From Acidobacteriota bacterium (GTDB lineage Bacteria; Acidobacteriota; Polarisedimenticolia; Gp22-AA2), in contig QHXX01000023.1 of NCBI GenBank assembly GCA_003223135.1, positions 128,120 to 192,119 of the forward strand: a stretch of DNA of 64,000 nt, read 5' to 3'. Shown here piece by piece: positions 52,548-60,768 of this stretch. Under the pieces are notes generated by a model. The model saw nothing but the letters and a program-made list of their open reading frames with translations. It was not told where the DNA came from and searched no databases. Every line of letters begins with the position of its first letter. Within the stretch, counting starts at the first letter, position 1. A program made the translations under genes and the position numbers.

Positions 52548-53041
52548 TCAGTTGGCCTCGGCTCCCGGGATGTCACCCTGCGGGAACTGGAGACTGTCGT
52601 GCTCGTGGAGCACCTTCCACTTGCCCGACGATTTCTCGAGCACGAGGGTCATCGCCATGCGCATCTGGGCCTGGTTCTCGCCCACTGAAAGATCGATGGT
52701 CACCGGGGCCACGACCGGGCGTACCCCGGGCCCAGCAAGATGACGTCCATCGTCCCGAGAGAGAGCCGATGCGTCCCCTGCGAGCCGGCAAGCTTCTCGA
52801 CCTCGGAGCGGATCGAGTCCCAGCCGCGATTGATGACCCCCATTTCGGCCGTGGACACTTCCGATCTCTTGCTCACGAGGTCCATGACGGCGGTCGGGTC
52901 GGCGCCGTTGTTGGCGTCGATGTATGCGCGCACGAACCTCTGAACCTCGTCCCGCCTCGGCGGGGCGTCGGCCGCCCCCGGGAGCCCGATGAACCCGGCG
53001 ACGACAACCACGACGATCAGAACCTCGCGTGCCCGTGCCAT
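52548..53041 (-). pseudogene. Secreted NTF2/SnoaL-like protein, frameshifted
   Basis: From ATG 53041 the product has a signal peptide (VLIVVVVVAGFIGLPGAADA) and an NTF2-like start (EVQRFVRAYIDANNGADPTAVMDLVSKRS) up to about residue 105 (GPGYAR). The next frame then continues as VVAPVTIDLSVGENQAQMRMAM and ends in HEHDSLQFPQGDIPGAEAN before a TGA at 52548. A one-base loss near 52720 explains it. The track stops at 52700. It could be decay or a sequencing error. Function of the intact form is unknown. Confidence 0.7.
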
Positions 53042-53069
53042 GAGCGTGATCCTCCTCGTCGACCTGCCC

Positions 53070-54287
53070 TCAAGCGTGAGTGCTATGGTCGAACGACCCG
53101 TCCCGCAGGAACTTCAGCGTCTGCTCGATGACCTGCCGGCTATTCATGATGAAGGTGTGCGTGCGGGGGACGACCAGGAAGTCGGTCATGCCCCGGACCT
53201 TCGCCCGCTCGACCGCGACGAACCCATCGTCCGGCCCGGGGATGAGCCAGGAGAACAGGGGATTGATGCTGCGGTCCCCCGTGATCACGCCGAGATCGAA
53301 GTCGACGGGGCCGAGCCGGGCAGGGAGGCCCGCGGGATCGGTCCCGAGCCGCGGGCGGTTCGGACCGCCGGCCCTCCGGACCAGTGGGAGCTTCCGAAGC
53401 AGGTCGGCGAGCTCGCTGCCGCCGTTCGGCGGGCTGAGCATCACGACCCTCCCCAGGTTCGGCAGCGGCCTATCCCTCAGGTAGTAACGCAGGAGGATCC
53501 CGCCGAAGGAGTGCGTCACGAAGTGGACGCGCCTTTCGGGGGACTCGCCGATCTCCGCCAGCCGCGCGCCCAGGTCATCGGACAGATTCTCGATCGGCCG
53601 CCGGCCGGCGCGATATCCCACGTTGATGACCGTGTAGCCTCTCCGCGACAGCGCCTCCTCCAGCCGCCTCATCGAGTGCTTTGTGCGGTTGATCAGTCCC
53701 TTCTGGAGCATCTCCCTGGCGCGCTGGAGTCGCTGGGCGGGGTTTCCCTCTCCGGGGCCCGCGGCCGTGCTCTCCGAGGTGCCCGAAGCACTCCCGATGG
53801 CGATCCCTCCCGACTTGGCACGGATCTCCTCGATCTCGCGAACCCTTCGCTTCTCCCGCCAGGCCTGCTCCTGGGCCTGGCAGATCCGGTAGACGGCCGC
53901 CGCCTGGGACTTGCGAAGACCCGTGATCGCGAGCAACCGGGTCCCCTGAGGGGCGACCGCCAGGTCGCCGCCCTGGACCGCGCTCACGAGAAGGTCCGCA
54001 CCGAACACACCGACGGTCAGCCGCGCGTCCCTCTGGTCCTGCCAGCGGATATCCTGCGGCACGAACCCGCCGATGAGACCCCTCTGCAGGAGGATCAGAC
54101 GGCCGGTCGTGGCGCCGACGATCAGGCGGCGATGGCCGAGCGCGAACAGGCGACGCTGCACGGCGTAGGCCTCGAGACTCTCCCCCTGCACGAGCAGGCC
54201 CCGCAGGTTTGCGAGCGCCGCGCTCAGCCTCCCGGATTCCTCGCCATCGTCCCGCAAGCTCCCTCGATCGGCCGCACCGGTCTGCAT
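53070..54287 (-). CDS. Chimera: bacterial PH/SHOCT-type N-terminus fused to an alpha/beta hydrolase
   Basis: 405 residues from MQTGAADRGS, preceded by GGAGGAGG. Residues ~20-130 resemble a bacterial PH domain (FALGHRRLIVGATTGRLILL). Residues ~180-199 begin a SHOCT helix pair (QRLQRAREMLQKGLI) but then switch to NRTKHSMRRLEEALSRRGYTVINVGY, the first part of an alpha/beta-hydrolase, with nucleophile VTHSFGG and His in PRTHTFIMN. The hydrolase lacks its first strand and oxyanion loop. The join (near 53690) is at a shared GLI, as if a deletion fused two neighbouring genes. Confidence 0.68.
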   Translation of the reverse strand: MQTGAADRGSLRDDGEESGRLSAALANLRGLLVQGESLEAYAVQRRLFALGHRRLIVGATTGRLILLQRGLIGGFVPQDIRWQDQRDARLTVGVFGADLLVSAVQGGDLAVAPQGTRLLAITGLRKSQAAAVYRICQAQEQAWREKRRVREIEEIRAKSGGIAIGSASGTSESTAAGPGEGNPAQRLQRAREMLQKGLINRTKHSMRRLEEALSRRGYTVINVGYRAGRRPIENLSDDLGARLAEIGESPERRVHFVTHSFGGILLRYYLRDRPLPNLGRVVMLSPPNGGSELADLLRKLPLVRRAGGPNRPRLGTDPAGLPARLGPVDFDLGVITGDRSINPLFSWLIPGPDDGFVAVERAKVRGMTDFLVVPRTHTFIMNSRQVIEQTLKFLRDGSFDHSTHA

Positions 54288-54321
54288 TCGTCCTCCTCCT
54301 TCCGGAAATGCACCCATTCCG

Positions 54322-54843
54322 TCACAAAGATGGCGGCCGCAGGAAGGCCCCGAGATGCACGCGCGCAATCCCCTTGTTGTCGGCGATCTCGGCCGCCACG
54401 CCCTGATAGTTCGAGTTCACCGCCGGCGTGAGCAAGGTCAGGCTTCGCCAGGGCGGAAGCCTGCACTCCGGGAATGCCGAGCGCAGGCGGCGAGCCAGGT
54501 TCGAATCGAGCGGCAGCTCGAGCCATTCCTCGGCCCTCTCAAGCCGAAACTGGGTGCAAATATACCTGTTGTAGAAGGCCTCCCTCAAGAACAGATCGAT
54601 GACGTTCCGGGCCGCGCCCCAGGAGCGCCCCCCGGACGGCAGGGCCTGTCTGAGCCTCTCGGTCGAGGCGTCGAGCCGAGATAGAAAACTGCCCCCGCGC
54701 CGCTCTGCGAATTGCCCGAGATCGAGAGCCGCACAGAACCGGCAGGCGACCGCGGCGACCTCCCCACGCCCGCGGAGGGCCGAATCGCGCACGGCGGACA
54801 CGGCCGCCCCCTGCCGCAGGATGCGAACGAGATCGCCGCGCAT
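54322..54843 (-). CDS. Hypothetical protein
   Basis: 173 residues from MRGDLVRILRQG; the longer track ORF overlaps the acetyltransferase. Start and the upstream stop share one base (TGATG), indicating coupling. It is mostly helical and soluble, with FCAALDLGQFAERRGG, a patch LREAFYNRYICTQFRLERAEEWLEL and a C-terminal strand region (RSLTLLTPAVNSNYQGVAAEIA). I do not recognise the family. Confidence 0.6.
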   Translation of the reverse strand: MRGDLVRILRQGAAVSAVRDSALRGRGEVAAVACRFCAALDLGQFAERRGGSFLSRLDASTERLRQALPSGGRSWGAARNVIDLFLREAFYNRYICTQFRLERAEEWLELPLDSNLARRLRSAFPECRLPPWRSLTLLTPAVNSNYQGVAAEIADNKGIARVHLGAFLRPPSL

Positions 54844-55385
54844 CAGTATCGCGCTTCCGCGGTGTGCTCGGCGCGTTCTAGCTCGAAGCGAATGACCCCG
54901 GGCTCCGAGCCTTCCCCCACAGGGCGGAAGCCGCATTTGCGGAGGACGCCGATCGAGGGCGCCAGCCCGGCGAGGGTCTCGGCGATGACGCGCTTTACGG
55001 CGGGCAGGGTGAAGGCGTGGGCGACGAGCCCGCGCACAACCTCCGAAGCGTAGCCCCGGCGTCGGTGATCGCTCACGATCCCGTACCCCACTTCGACGGT
55101 GCCATCGTCGGACGGCGGTCCCTTGTACCCCGCGCTCCCCACGAGGGTGCGGCCGCCCCCGGCGTCCCTGAGCACGACGAAGTGAAGCCACCACCCCGCC
55201 TGGTCGGCGCCTGCCGCGAGCCTTTCGAGCGTGAACTCGAGAGACGCCGGGTCGAGGTATTCCGGCGGCCACGTGGCGGGCACGGCGGCGCCCAGCCCGG
55301 CCGCGAGAGCACGCGGGCCATGAAGCGCGGCGCGTGTCAATGCAGGCGTGGCCGGCACGAGCTCAAGACGTTCCGTGCGAATCAC
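54843..55385 (-). CDS. GNAT N-acetyltransferase, RimJ/RimL type
   Basis: 180 residues: MIRTERLELVPATPALTRAA at the front, RTLVGSAGYKGPPSDDGTVEVGYGIVSDHRRRGYASEVV with the acetyl-CoA site (RRRGYA), then IAETLAGLAPSIGVLRKCGFRPVG. It transfers acetyl from acetyl-CoA to an amine, perhaps a protein N-terminus or an antibiotic. The downstream hypothetical gene is translationally coupled. Confidence 0.87.
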   Translation of the reverse strand: MIRTERLELVPATPALTRAALHGPRALAAGLGAAVPATWPPEYLDPASLEFTLERLAAGADQAGWWLHFVVLRDAGGGRTLVGSAGYKGPPSDDGTVEVGYGIVSDHRRRGYASEVVRGLVAHAFTLPAVKRVIAETLAGLAPSIGVLRKCGFRPVGEGSEPGVIRFELERAEHTAEARY

Positions 55386-55639
55386 TCGGCCTCTTTATGT
55401 TGTCCGTCGCTCATCCGCGCGAGCCCGCGGCCGGGTCGATCCGAGCCGCGTACACCAGAAGCGCTCCCGGCAACTCGCCGCGCAGCGCGTGGGCGGTCGC
55501 CGCCACGGCGAGCATGTGCCAGCGGGGGGATGCCGTCGAGCCGAGCCCGGCGGCTCCGAATGCGGACTGAGCGCTCTGAAGGAGGACGACGGCGGTTGTC
55601 TACCGATACCGACGCCACCGGACCCTCCAACGCTCTTTC
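55386..55639. other. Spacer with a possible gene remnant
   Basis: On the minus strand 55411-55560 translates as a coding-looking stretch (RWHMLAVAATAHALRGELPG, then ALLVYAARIDPAAG) with no start and no upstream continuation. I could not assign it. Nothing else is supported here. Confidence 0.25.
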
Positions 55640-56032
55640 TCAAAAGCGGCGCTTCCTTGCAAGGGCATCGATGCTCAGGCGACCCGATCCCCTGGATGCG
55701 ATATACAGAAAGACGAAACAGTACAGAACCGCGAGCTCGCCCTTGTTGACGATCGGCCAGAATCCGCCCGGCGCGTGCGCCATGAAATAGGCTACGGCCA
55801 TCATGCCGCTCGCGACGAAGGCGGCGTAGCCTGCGCCTAGTCCCAGCCCCACGAGACCGCCTCCGAAGAACTCGATGATTCCCGCTGCGACCATCAGCGG
55901 ATTGGAAAGCTGCCTTTGACCGCCGAGTGCGCCGAACAGCTTCTGGGCTCCATGGCATGCGAACAAAAACCCGACCACCATGCGCATGAGAGCGTAGATC
56001 ACCTCTGAATGCCTTCCCAGCCATCGCTCCAT
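55640..56032 (-). CDS. DoxX-family membrane protein
   Basis: 130 residues with four hydrophobic helices and the DoxX signature: LMRMVVGFLFACHGAQKLFGALGG, LMVAAGIIEFFGGGLVGLG, MMAVAYFMAHAPGGFWP and NKGELAVLYCFVFLYIA. DoxX proteins are inner-membrane proteins linked to redox or thiosulfate metabolism; the exact function here is open. It is a single gene with no close partner. Confidence 0.9.
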   Translation of the reverse strand: MERWLGRHSEVIYALMRMVVGFLFACHGAQKLFGALGGQRQLSNPLMVAAGIIEFFGGGLVGLGLGAGYAAFVASGMMAVAYFMAHAPGGFWPIVNKGELAVLYCFVFLYIASRGSGRLSIDALARKRRF

Positions 56033-56316
56033 GATCGGCTCCTATGGTGAGGCCCCTGCGGGCGGGTCGCGTCGAATCCTCTCAGGGTCAGCGATCAATA
56101 GTCTCCCCTCAAACGGTTGCGCCGATGACCATGCCGTCGATGACGATGACGCCGTCCCGGGCCATCCATCGCGGCATGTTCCTATCCCGCCGGTGGAGCG
56201 AGGCACCGATCGATGTGGCGATCGCCGTGGGGCGCATCGATTCGCCTATCGTCCCAGTGGAAGGTCGGTCCCGCCCCGGGCAAGCCACGGCACGCGAGCG
56301 CGCACGCCGGTCCGCT
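56033..56316. other. Gap at the start of the cassette-like region
   Basis: 284 bp without a supported gene. It marks the change from chromosomal-type genes to the attC-separated array. Confidence 0.3.
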
Positions 56317-56643
56317 CTATTCGGGCCATGTCAAACACGCGACGAACTTGACCCAGAGGAAGCCCGGCAATTCGCCCCGCTTCGGCTCGGTGCGACGTAG
56401 ATCGAGAACGTCGAGCGTCCCCCGGCCAAACGCCTCGATACGGTCGACCTTTGCCAACATCTTCTCCGCATATTCGTCGTAGTCGATCGTTCGCCCGACC
56501 TCCGGAGAAAAGATGAATTCGCGGTGAACTCCGGGCGCGTTCGTGCTGCCGTCGTTCGCCGCTCTATTGTCCGCGTTTCGAAAGTGCCAGGCATACAGGT
56601 GCCGTGCATTAGTTCCACGCAGGGGAAGCGTGAATCGCGACAA
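56317..56643 (-). CDS. Hypothetical protein in the cassette region
   Basis: 108 residues (MSRFTLPLRGTNARHLYAWH ...). It has no signal peptide or TM. The segment EVGRTIDYDEYAEKMLAKVDRIEAFGRGT is acidic and helical, and GFLWVKFVACLTWPE closes it. An overlapping 115-residue frame is the weaker candidate. Its start lies 34 bp below an attC-like site, which fits a cassette gene. Family not recognised. Confidence 0.5.
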   Translation of the reverse strand: MSRFTLPLRGTNARHLYAWHFRNADNRAANDGSTNAPGVHREFIFSPEVGRTIDYDEYAEKMLAKVDRIEAFGRGTLDVLDLRRTEPKRGELPGFLWVKFVACLTWPE

Positions 56644-56676
56644 ATCCTCATCTCGAGACGGTTCAAAAACACCGCC

Positions 56677-56772
56677 ATCTAACGCCCCGGTTCAGGCGCG
56701 GCGGGCGCACGCCTGTCGCGGGTCATCCCACCGCCCAACCCGCCCTCCGTCGCCTGCATGCGGTGGTTAGGG
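56677..56772 (-). repeat. attC-like recombination site 1
   Basis: On the plus strand it begins ATCTAAC (RYYYAAC) and ends GTTAGGG (near GTTRRRY), 96 bp apart, with GCGCGGCGGGC on the left and CCGTCGCCTGCATGCGGTG on the right as imperfect arms. The left 30 bp are almost identical to site 5 at 63107. It overlaps the 3' end of the thioesterase-like gene. Confidence 0.72.
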
Positions 56773-57296
56773 ACTACCGGGCTGGGACGACCGCTCAGCT
56801 CCAGCCCACGGCGGGCAATGTGAAGCATCTTCTCGACCGAAGCGTGCACGGTGCCGTCGGCACTCGTTAAGTCCACCTGGAACACCCTGTCGATTTTCCC
56901 CGTCCCGTCGAGCTCGGATCGGATCGCGTCCAGCTCTTCGGGCGCGATCTCGAATCGGGCATACAGCGTCGTCCGACCTGGTCGCCGAAAACGAATGGTG
57001 GCCGCCTTGTCCCAGACGACGTACCCCTCGCCGAGCAACTTGATCAGCATGACCATGTAGATAGGATCCACCGCTCCGTAAAGACTTCCGCCAAAAATCG
57101 TGCCGACGTAATTTCGCGTCCGCCAGGACAACGGCAGGCGAACGCGGACTTCATGCCAGTCCGGTGCGATATATGTGATCCGCCCCCCCGTGCCCCAGTA
57201 GGCGGGGAACAGGTTGAAGCCCCACCGGAGCAGACGCGTGCGCCAGGTCTCGGGGATTGACCTCGTGCCTGGATTACCGACATTCGCATTCGTCAT
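56679..57296 (-). CDS. DUF4442/PaaI-like thioesterase with attC-encoded tail
   Basis: 205 residues. The hotdog-fold core is seen in GGRITYIAPDWHEVRVRLPL, RNYVGTIFGGSLYGAVDPIYM and KAATIRFRRPGRTTLYARFEI, matching DUF4442 proteins. The last ~32 residues (VVPNHRMQATEGGLGGGMT ...) are encoded by the attC-like site and end at a TAG inside its core; they are probably not part of the fold. Likely acts on acyl-CoA or acyl-ACP thioesters, inferred from fold. Confidence 0.78.
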   Translation of the reverse strand: MTNANVGNPGTRSIPETWRTRLLRWGFNLFPAYWGTGGRITYIAPDWHEVRVRLPLSWRTRNYVGTIFGGSLYGAVDPIYMVMLIKLLGEGYVVWDKAATIRFRRPGRTTLYARFEIAPEELDAIRSELDGTGKIDRVFQVDLTSADGTVHASVEKMLHIARRGLELSGRPSPVVPNHRMQATEGGLGGGMTRDRRAPAAPEPGR

Positions 57297-57371
57297 AACG
57301 GTCCACGGCGAGTGCCCGACGCTCCGCGTAGCCCGCGGCAGGCAAGGACGGACGCCGCACGGATGTCGACC

Positions 57372-57767
57372 TCACGATCGACCCTCACGGGTCCACGCCT
57401 CGGAAACCTCTTGCCCTCGCGCGAGGTCGTCCACGACAAGGATCAGCTGATGGGCATGGTCGCTGTACAAAACCTCGATGTTGACGCCAGCCTCTGCCAT
57501 CCGGCGCGTGAGCCGACCGAGTTGACCGGGCACGTCCTGCTTCAACCGCTGAACGAGCACGTCCCGTTCCGCGAGGACTTGGATGCCCGCCGCTTCCAGC
57601 GCCTGGCGGGCGGCGGTTCCGTCCGCGAAGAGGAAATGAGCGACCCCTTTGCCGCCTACGACCCAGGCCCCTCCGCCTTCGACGCTCACCCCGGCGCGGC
57701 CCAAGGCCTCTCCCATATCGGCGAGAGCGCCGGGTCGGTTTTCCAGGGCGATCGCTAAATCCTTCAT
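57372..57767 (-). CDS. Double ACT-domain protein
   Basis: 131 residues: the first ACT repeat is LAIALENRPGALADMGEALGRAGVSVEGGG, the second VPGQLGRLTRRMAEAGVNIEVLYSDHAHQLILVVDD. ACT domains bind amino acids or similar small ligands. With no enzyme attached, a free regulatory subunit or sensor is likely. It sits 30 bp from the OsmC gene in the array. Confidence 0.85.
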   Translation of the reverse strand: MKDLAIALENRPGALADMGEALGRAGVSVEGGGAWVVGGKGVAHFLFADGTAARQALEAAGIQVLAERDVLVQRLKQDVPGQLGRLTRRMAEAGVNIEVLYSDHAHQLILVVDDLARGQEVSEAWTREGRS

Positions 57768-57797
57768 GGTCGTGACACCCGACGGGCGGCTGGTGTG

Positions 57798-58271
57798 CTA
57801 GCCGGTGATCCCGACCGGTTCGCACCGCACGTCCGTCTTAACCGAACGGGCAATAAAACATTGCTCATGCGACTCGTGATGCATCGCGATCAGATCATCT
57901 TCCGTCGGCTGTTTATCACCGGCGAAGTGGACCTCGGGGCGGAGTGTCACGCGCGTCATCGCAAGCTTGCCGGACGAGTCCTTTGCCATCACCCCGATCG
58001 CCTCGTCTCGATAGCTGTCGACCAAGAACCCGCGCCTGGCGGCGATGGACAGGAACCACAGCATGTGGCAACTCGACAGACTGACGACGAAGGCTTCTTC
58101 TGGATCGACCGCCGCCGCGACCGACAGGGGGAGAGGGACGACCTTTGGGGACGAGGATGCCGGCACCTCGACCCCACCGTCGAACAGCCAGCGATGGCTG
58201 CGGCTGTAGCGATTGTCGGTGAAGGCTGCGCCGTCGCGGCTCCATATGACTACCGTTTTATACTCGCTCAT
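57798..58271 (-). CDS. OsmC-family peroxide-protection protein
   Basis: 157 residues. The catalytic cysteine pair of the family is in DPEEAFVVSLSSCHMLWFL and HESHEQCFIARSV, with YSRSHRWLFDGGVEVPAS in front and PEVHFAGDKQPTEDDL between. OsmC/Ohr proteins reduce organic hydroperoxides with thiols. It is a typical cargo gene for cassette arrays. Confidence 0.88.
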   Translation of the reverse strand: MSEYKTVVIWSRDGAAFTDNRYSRSHRWLFDGGVEVPASSSPKVVPLPLSVAAAVDPEEAFVVSLSSCHMLWFLSIAARRGFLVDSYRDEAIGVMAKDSSGKLAMTRVTLRPEVHFAGDKQPTEDDLIAMHHESHEQCFIARSVKTDVRCEPVGITG

Positions 58272-58343
58272 ACAGTCATCTCCGTTCTGCCGCAGCGTTC
58301 CCTGAATGCTCTCTAACGCTCCGGCGGCCTTGCACGTGACCGC

Positions 58344-58680
58344 TCACGATGTCACCACGGGCGGGGATGATGGTTCGCAACCAAAAAGCCGTCGAACCGA
58401 TTCTCTCTGCAGAACAATAATCGTGAACAGGCTGCCATGACCAGACAAAACGTATAGTGGCGATGACTCTTCACATACCTGCCGGCCAATACAAGGCACA
58501 CCGTGAAGGTCAGCCCGAACAGGAGAAAGGTTGAGCCCATCGCAATGAACACCTGCCACAAAGCATGAGCACACCCATAAGGATGTAAATGCCAGCGAAC
58601 AACGAGAAGAACCCCGAAAGCCCTGCCACCACATAGTGAAAGATTGAAAGCAAGCGCAGATGTTCCTCGTCTCTGGTCAT
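58344..58680 (-). pseudogene. Small four-helix membrane protein, double frameshift
   Basis: From ATG 58680 the product starts MTRDEEHLRLLSIFHYVVAG and continues with a second helix (LFAGIYILMGVLML). The next homologous part (MGSTFLLFGLTFTVCLVLAGRY then SHRHYTFCLVMAA) lies in a second frame, and the end (SLFTIIVLQRESVRRLFG) in a third. Intact relatives that I recall read through all three parts. Two frame changes and a short loss between YTFCLVMAA and FTIIVL make it inactive or wrongly sequenced. Confidence 0.65.
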
Positions 58681-58754
58681 GTCTTGATCACCGACCCCGC
58701 CGCCTGAATGCGGAACGTGGCAAGGCGAGGCATCAACGCAGGAACCGGACGCGA

Positions 58755-59177
58755 CTAGGTGTCCGACTCTGGAGAACTCGACGACAGAGACTTGAACTGT
58801 CGACCGAGCGCTTTGGGCGCCGTATTGCACCATGCAGCGACGAGAGCATTGCGCACCATGCCCTTTGGGGCGGCCCGCAGCCGCACGCTCGTCGCGCCGC
58901 GACGTCCCCACGCGCCTTTCACCGGTACAAAGACTTCGGGCGCAACCTGGACAAAAAGCTCCTGTTGATCTGGCGTGAGCTTTACCACTCCCCATCCTGC
59001 AGAGGGGTATCCGAGTGTTGCGAAGATTCTTCCCCCAACGCGAAAATCCGGATGGCCCATGTGGCCTGACTCTGATGCCTCCGGCAGGCTGAGAGCGATG
59101 CGCCGGAACTCGTCTACGCCCACCACCGCCCCCCGCGTCTGCTCTTTCAGGTCAGGCCCGGTCGTCGTGAACATCAT
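58755..59177 (-). CDS. MmcQ/YjbR-family DNA-binding-like protein
   Basis: 140 residues. Characteristic YjbR segments: VDEFRRIALSLPEASESGHMGHPDFRVGGRIFATLG, VVKLTPDQQELFVQVAPEVFVPVKGAWGRRGATSVRL. The first ~20 residues are poor and the true start may be a GTG near VVGVDEF. The CyaY-like fold has been suggested to bind DNA; no role is proven. Confidence 0.82.
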   Translation of the reverse strand: MMFTTTGPDLKEQTRGAVVGVDEFRRIALSLPEASESGHMGHPDFRVGGRIFATLGYPSAGWGVVKLTPDQQELFVQVAPEVFVPVKGAWGRRGATSVRLRAAPKGMVRNALVAAWCNTAPKALGRQFKSLSSSSPESDT

Positions 59178-59278
59178 GGTTGCCTGCTATCCGCGCTTCA
59201 CTACGGCGCCGGTCATCGCGGTCTCCATTGCGGCATGGTCCATTACTGTGGGCCTGATACCCCGCATGCATGCGGTCT

Positions 59279-59668
59279 TCAGGCGGCATCTCCTGGGTAG
59301 GTGGCGATTTGCCAGGTGTTACCCCATTCGTCCTTGATCATGCCGCGACGGTCGCCATAGGGCGTGTCCGACGGCTCTTCGAGTGAGCTTGCACCGGCTT
59401 GAACGGCGCGCCGATATGTCCTATCGGTGTCGTCGACATACACATAGAGGAAGGCCGGCATCGGGTTGCGGATTCCAGCGTCGCTGACCATGACCATCGA
59501 GTCACCGATCTTTATCACGGATGGTCGATCTGGCCGATAGTCGCCTGTTGCCCCGAACACCTGCTTGACGAACTCGACCAGCTTCTCGGCGTCATGAACG
59601 ACGATTCTTGGGGTCACCGTATGCCAGCCTTCCGGGGTGAAGTGCGAGCGGTTTCGTGCTTTCTTCAT
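59279..59668 (-). CDS. VOC/glyoxalase-fold protein
   Basis: 129 residues from MKKARNRSHFTPEGWHTVTP; the track start at 59791 is too long. The VOC fold is seen in RIVVHDAEKLVEFVKQVFGATGDY, VIKIGDSMVMVSDAG, AFLYVYVDDTDRTYRRAVQAGA and YGDRRGMIKDEWGNTWQIATY. Metal-binding residues are in part conserved. It may be a resistance or isomerase enzyme; the substrate is unknown. Confidence 0.85.
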   Translation of the reverse strand: MKKARNRSHFTPEGWHTVTPRIVVHDAEKLVEFVKQVFGATGDYRPDRPSVIKIGDSMVMVSDAGIRNPMPAFLYVYVDDTDRTYRRAVQAGASSLEEPSDTPYGDRRGMIKDEWGNTWQIATYPGDAA

Positions 59669-59762
59669 CGCATTGTCCTTCGTTTTGCAGTGTCGTTTCG
59701 ATGCCGTGCGCAGGCGGCAACGAATTCGTCCACCATTGCATTCGCGGTCCTCGCTGACCAGC

Positions 59763-59978
59763 TCACCGCCACGACAGCGCAACGGCCACACTTACAACAA
59801 CGACGAACACGACGACACAGACTGTGCCGAATAAGCGTACCTGTCTGCTGCACTTCTTGCAGACGGTGGACGGCCACCAGGGAGCCTTGGCAACAAGAAG
59901 GAAGCCGATGTTGCCCAGGAACCCAACGGACCCTCGCTCGGCTTCGGACACTTCGTTTCCACAATTCGTGCAGGTCAT
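59763..59978 (-). CDS. Small zinc-ribbon protein with C-terminal TM helix
   Basis: About 71 residues from MTCTNCGNEVSEAERG; a second ATG one codon earlier is also possible, and the track start is longer. Two cysteine pairs (CTNC and CKKC) can bind one zinc, and the C-terminus is a strong TM helix (TVCVVVFVVVVSVAVALSW). It is a tail-anchored small protein of unknown role, directly beside attC-like site 2. Confidence 0.6.
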   Translation of the reverse strand: MTCTNCGNEVSEAERGSVGFLGNIGFLLVAKAPWWPSTVCKKCSRQVRLFGTVCVVVFVVVVSVAVALSWR

Positions 59979-59998
59979 CATGACCCACCTCAGGTGAC

Positions 59999-60082
59999 GC
60001 CCAACACCCCGGCCAAGCTGCAGCCAACGGGGCATCCGCCGTGGGCCTCCGGCGCGCCATCAGCTGTAGCCGCTTGTCTGGC
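59999..60082 (-). repeat. attC-like recombination site 2
   Basis: Plus strand GCCCAAC ... GTCTGGC, 84 bp. The left arm GACGCCCAACACCCCGGCC and the right arm, read in reverse complement, GACGCCAGACAAGCGGC pair well, with AAGCTGCAGCC opposite TACAGCTG. The right core is degenerate (GTC for GTT). Confidence 0.6.
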
Positions 60083-60110
60083 GTCAAGCGCCGGTTTCCT
60101 TGTGTCTAAC

Positions 60111-60133
60111 GCCTGCCGCTCAGCCACGGCCTG
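60111..60133 (-). repeat. Left half of an attC-like site
   Basis: GTCTAACGCCTGCCGCTCAGCC matches the left end of the other sites but has no right half before the stop of the GNAT gene at 60134. Probably a truncated attC. Confidence 0.4.
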
Positions 60134-60685
60134 TCAGCCAGCCCGTGATTCGTCGGCTCGATTCAGCTCCTTGTAGAAGATCACCGCGTCATGCGGGGTT
60201 CCGTCCGGATCGAGGGCATACCCTGGAATCGTCCCCGCGGGGGTCCATCCGATATTCTGATACAAGTGCTCCGCCGCGTCTCCCCGCTTCGTGTCCAGCG
60301 TCAGGAGGCTAAACCTGGCGCGCCGCGCCGCGTCCTCAATGGTTTGCATCAGCTGAGTGCCCAGGCCTGTGCGGCGGCTCCTGCGGTGTACCAGCAACTT
60401 CGCAATCTCCGCGCGATGCGGCTGGTTCGGCGCCCAGGCCGGATGGAGTTGGACGGTACCGACGATCCCTTCGACATCGCGAGCCACAAGGAAGATGGCA
60501 CCGGAGCGGGATGCAGAAATAGCCCTTCGCCACCAGCCTTCAGCGCGCTCGAGCGTAAGAGGCGCGAGAAAACTCACGGCAGCTCCAGACTCGACCGCGT
60601 CGACCAGAAGCCGAGCGAGAGCTCGGAGATCGGAGTCACCCACCGGCGGAATCAATCGCTCGATCACGTGTGTTGGCTTGGTCAT
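60134..60685 (-). CDS. GNAT N-acetyltransferase (cassette gene)
   Basis: 183 residues: VIERLIPPVGDSDLRALARLLVDAVESGAAVSF, AIFLVARDVEGIVGTVQLHPAW, the acetyl-CoA site HRRSRRTGLGTQLMQTIEDAAR, and LTLDTKRGDAAEHLYQNIGW. The ATG at 60685 lies 5 bp from a GGCTAAC core, as expected for a cassette start. Acetyltransferases of this type are frequent integron cargo; the acceptor is unknown. Confidence 0.88.
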   Translation of the reverse strand: MTKPTHVIERLIPPVGDSDLRALARLLVDAVESGAAVSFLAPLTLERAEGWWRRAISASRSGAIFLVARDVEGIVGTVQLHPAWAPNQPHRAEIAKLLVHRRSRRTGLGTQLMQTIEDAARRARFSLLTLDTKRGDAAEHLYQNIGWTPAGTIPGYALDPDGTPHDAVIFYKELNRADESRAG

Positions 60686-60690
60686 GGCCG

Positions 60691-60767
60691 GCTAACGCTC
60701 CTCATAACCCGCGGCAGACGAGCGCGGACCTCCGACCGATGCAATCCCGCCCCCCTTTTCGTGGCGT
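60691..60767 (-). repeat. Partial attC-like site next to site 3
   Basis: Begins GGCTAACGCTCCTCATAACCCGCGGCAG and runs to the core of the next site without its own GTTRRRY end. Together with site 3 it forms two attC-like units in tandem without a gene between them. Confidence 0.45.
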
Positions 60768-60768
60768 C

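Noticed and set aside
54322-55272. 316-residue version of the hypothetical gene
   Set aside because: The extra N-terminus overlaps the GNAT gene in another frame; the ATG at 54843 fits coupling by TGATG.
55411-55560. Short coding-looking stretch on the minus strand
   Set aside because: No start and no identifiable family; kept only as a note on the gap.
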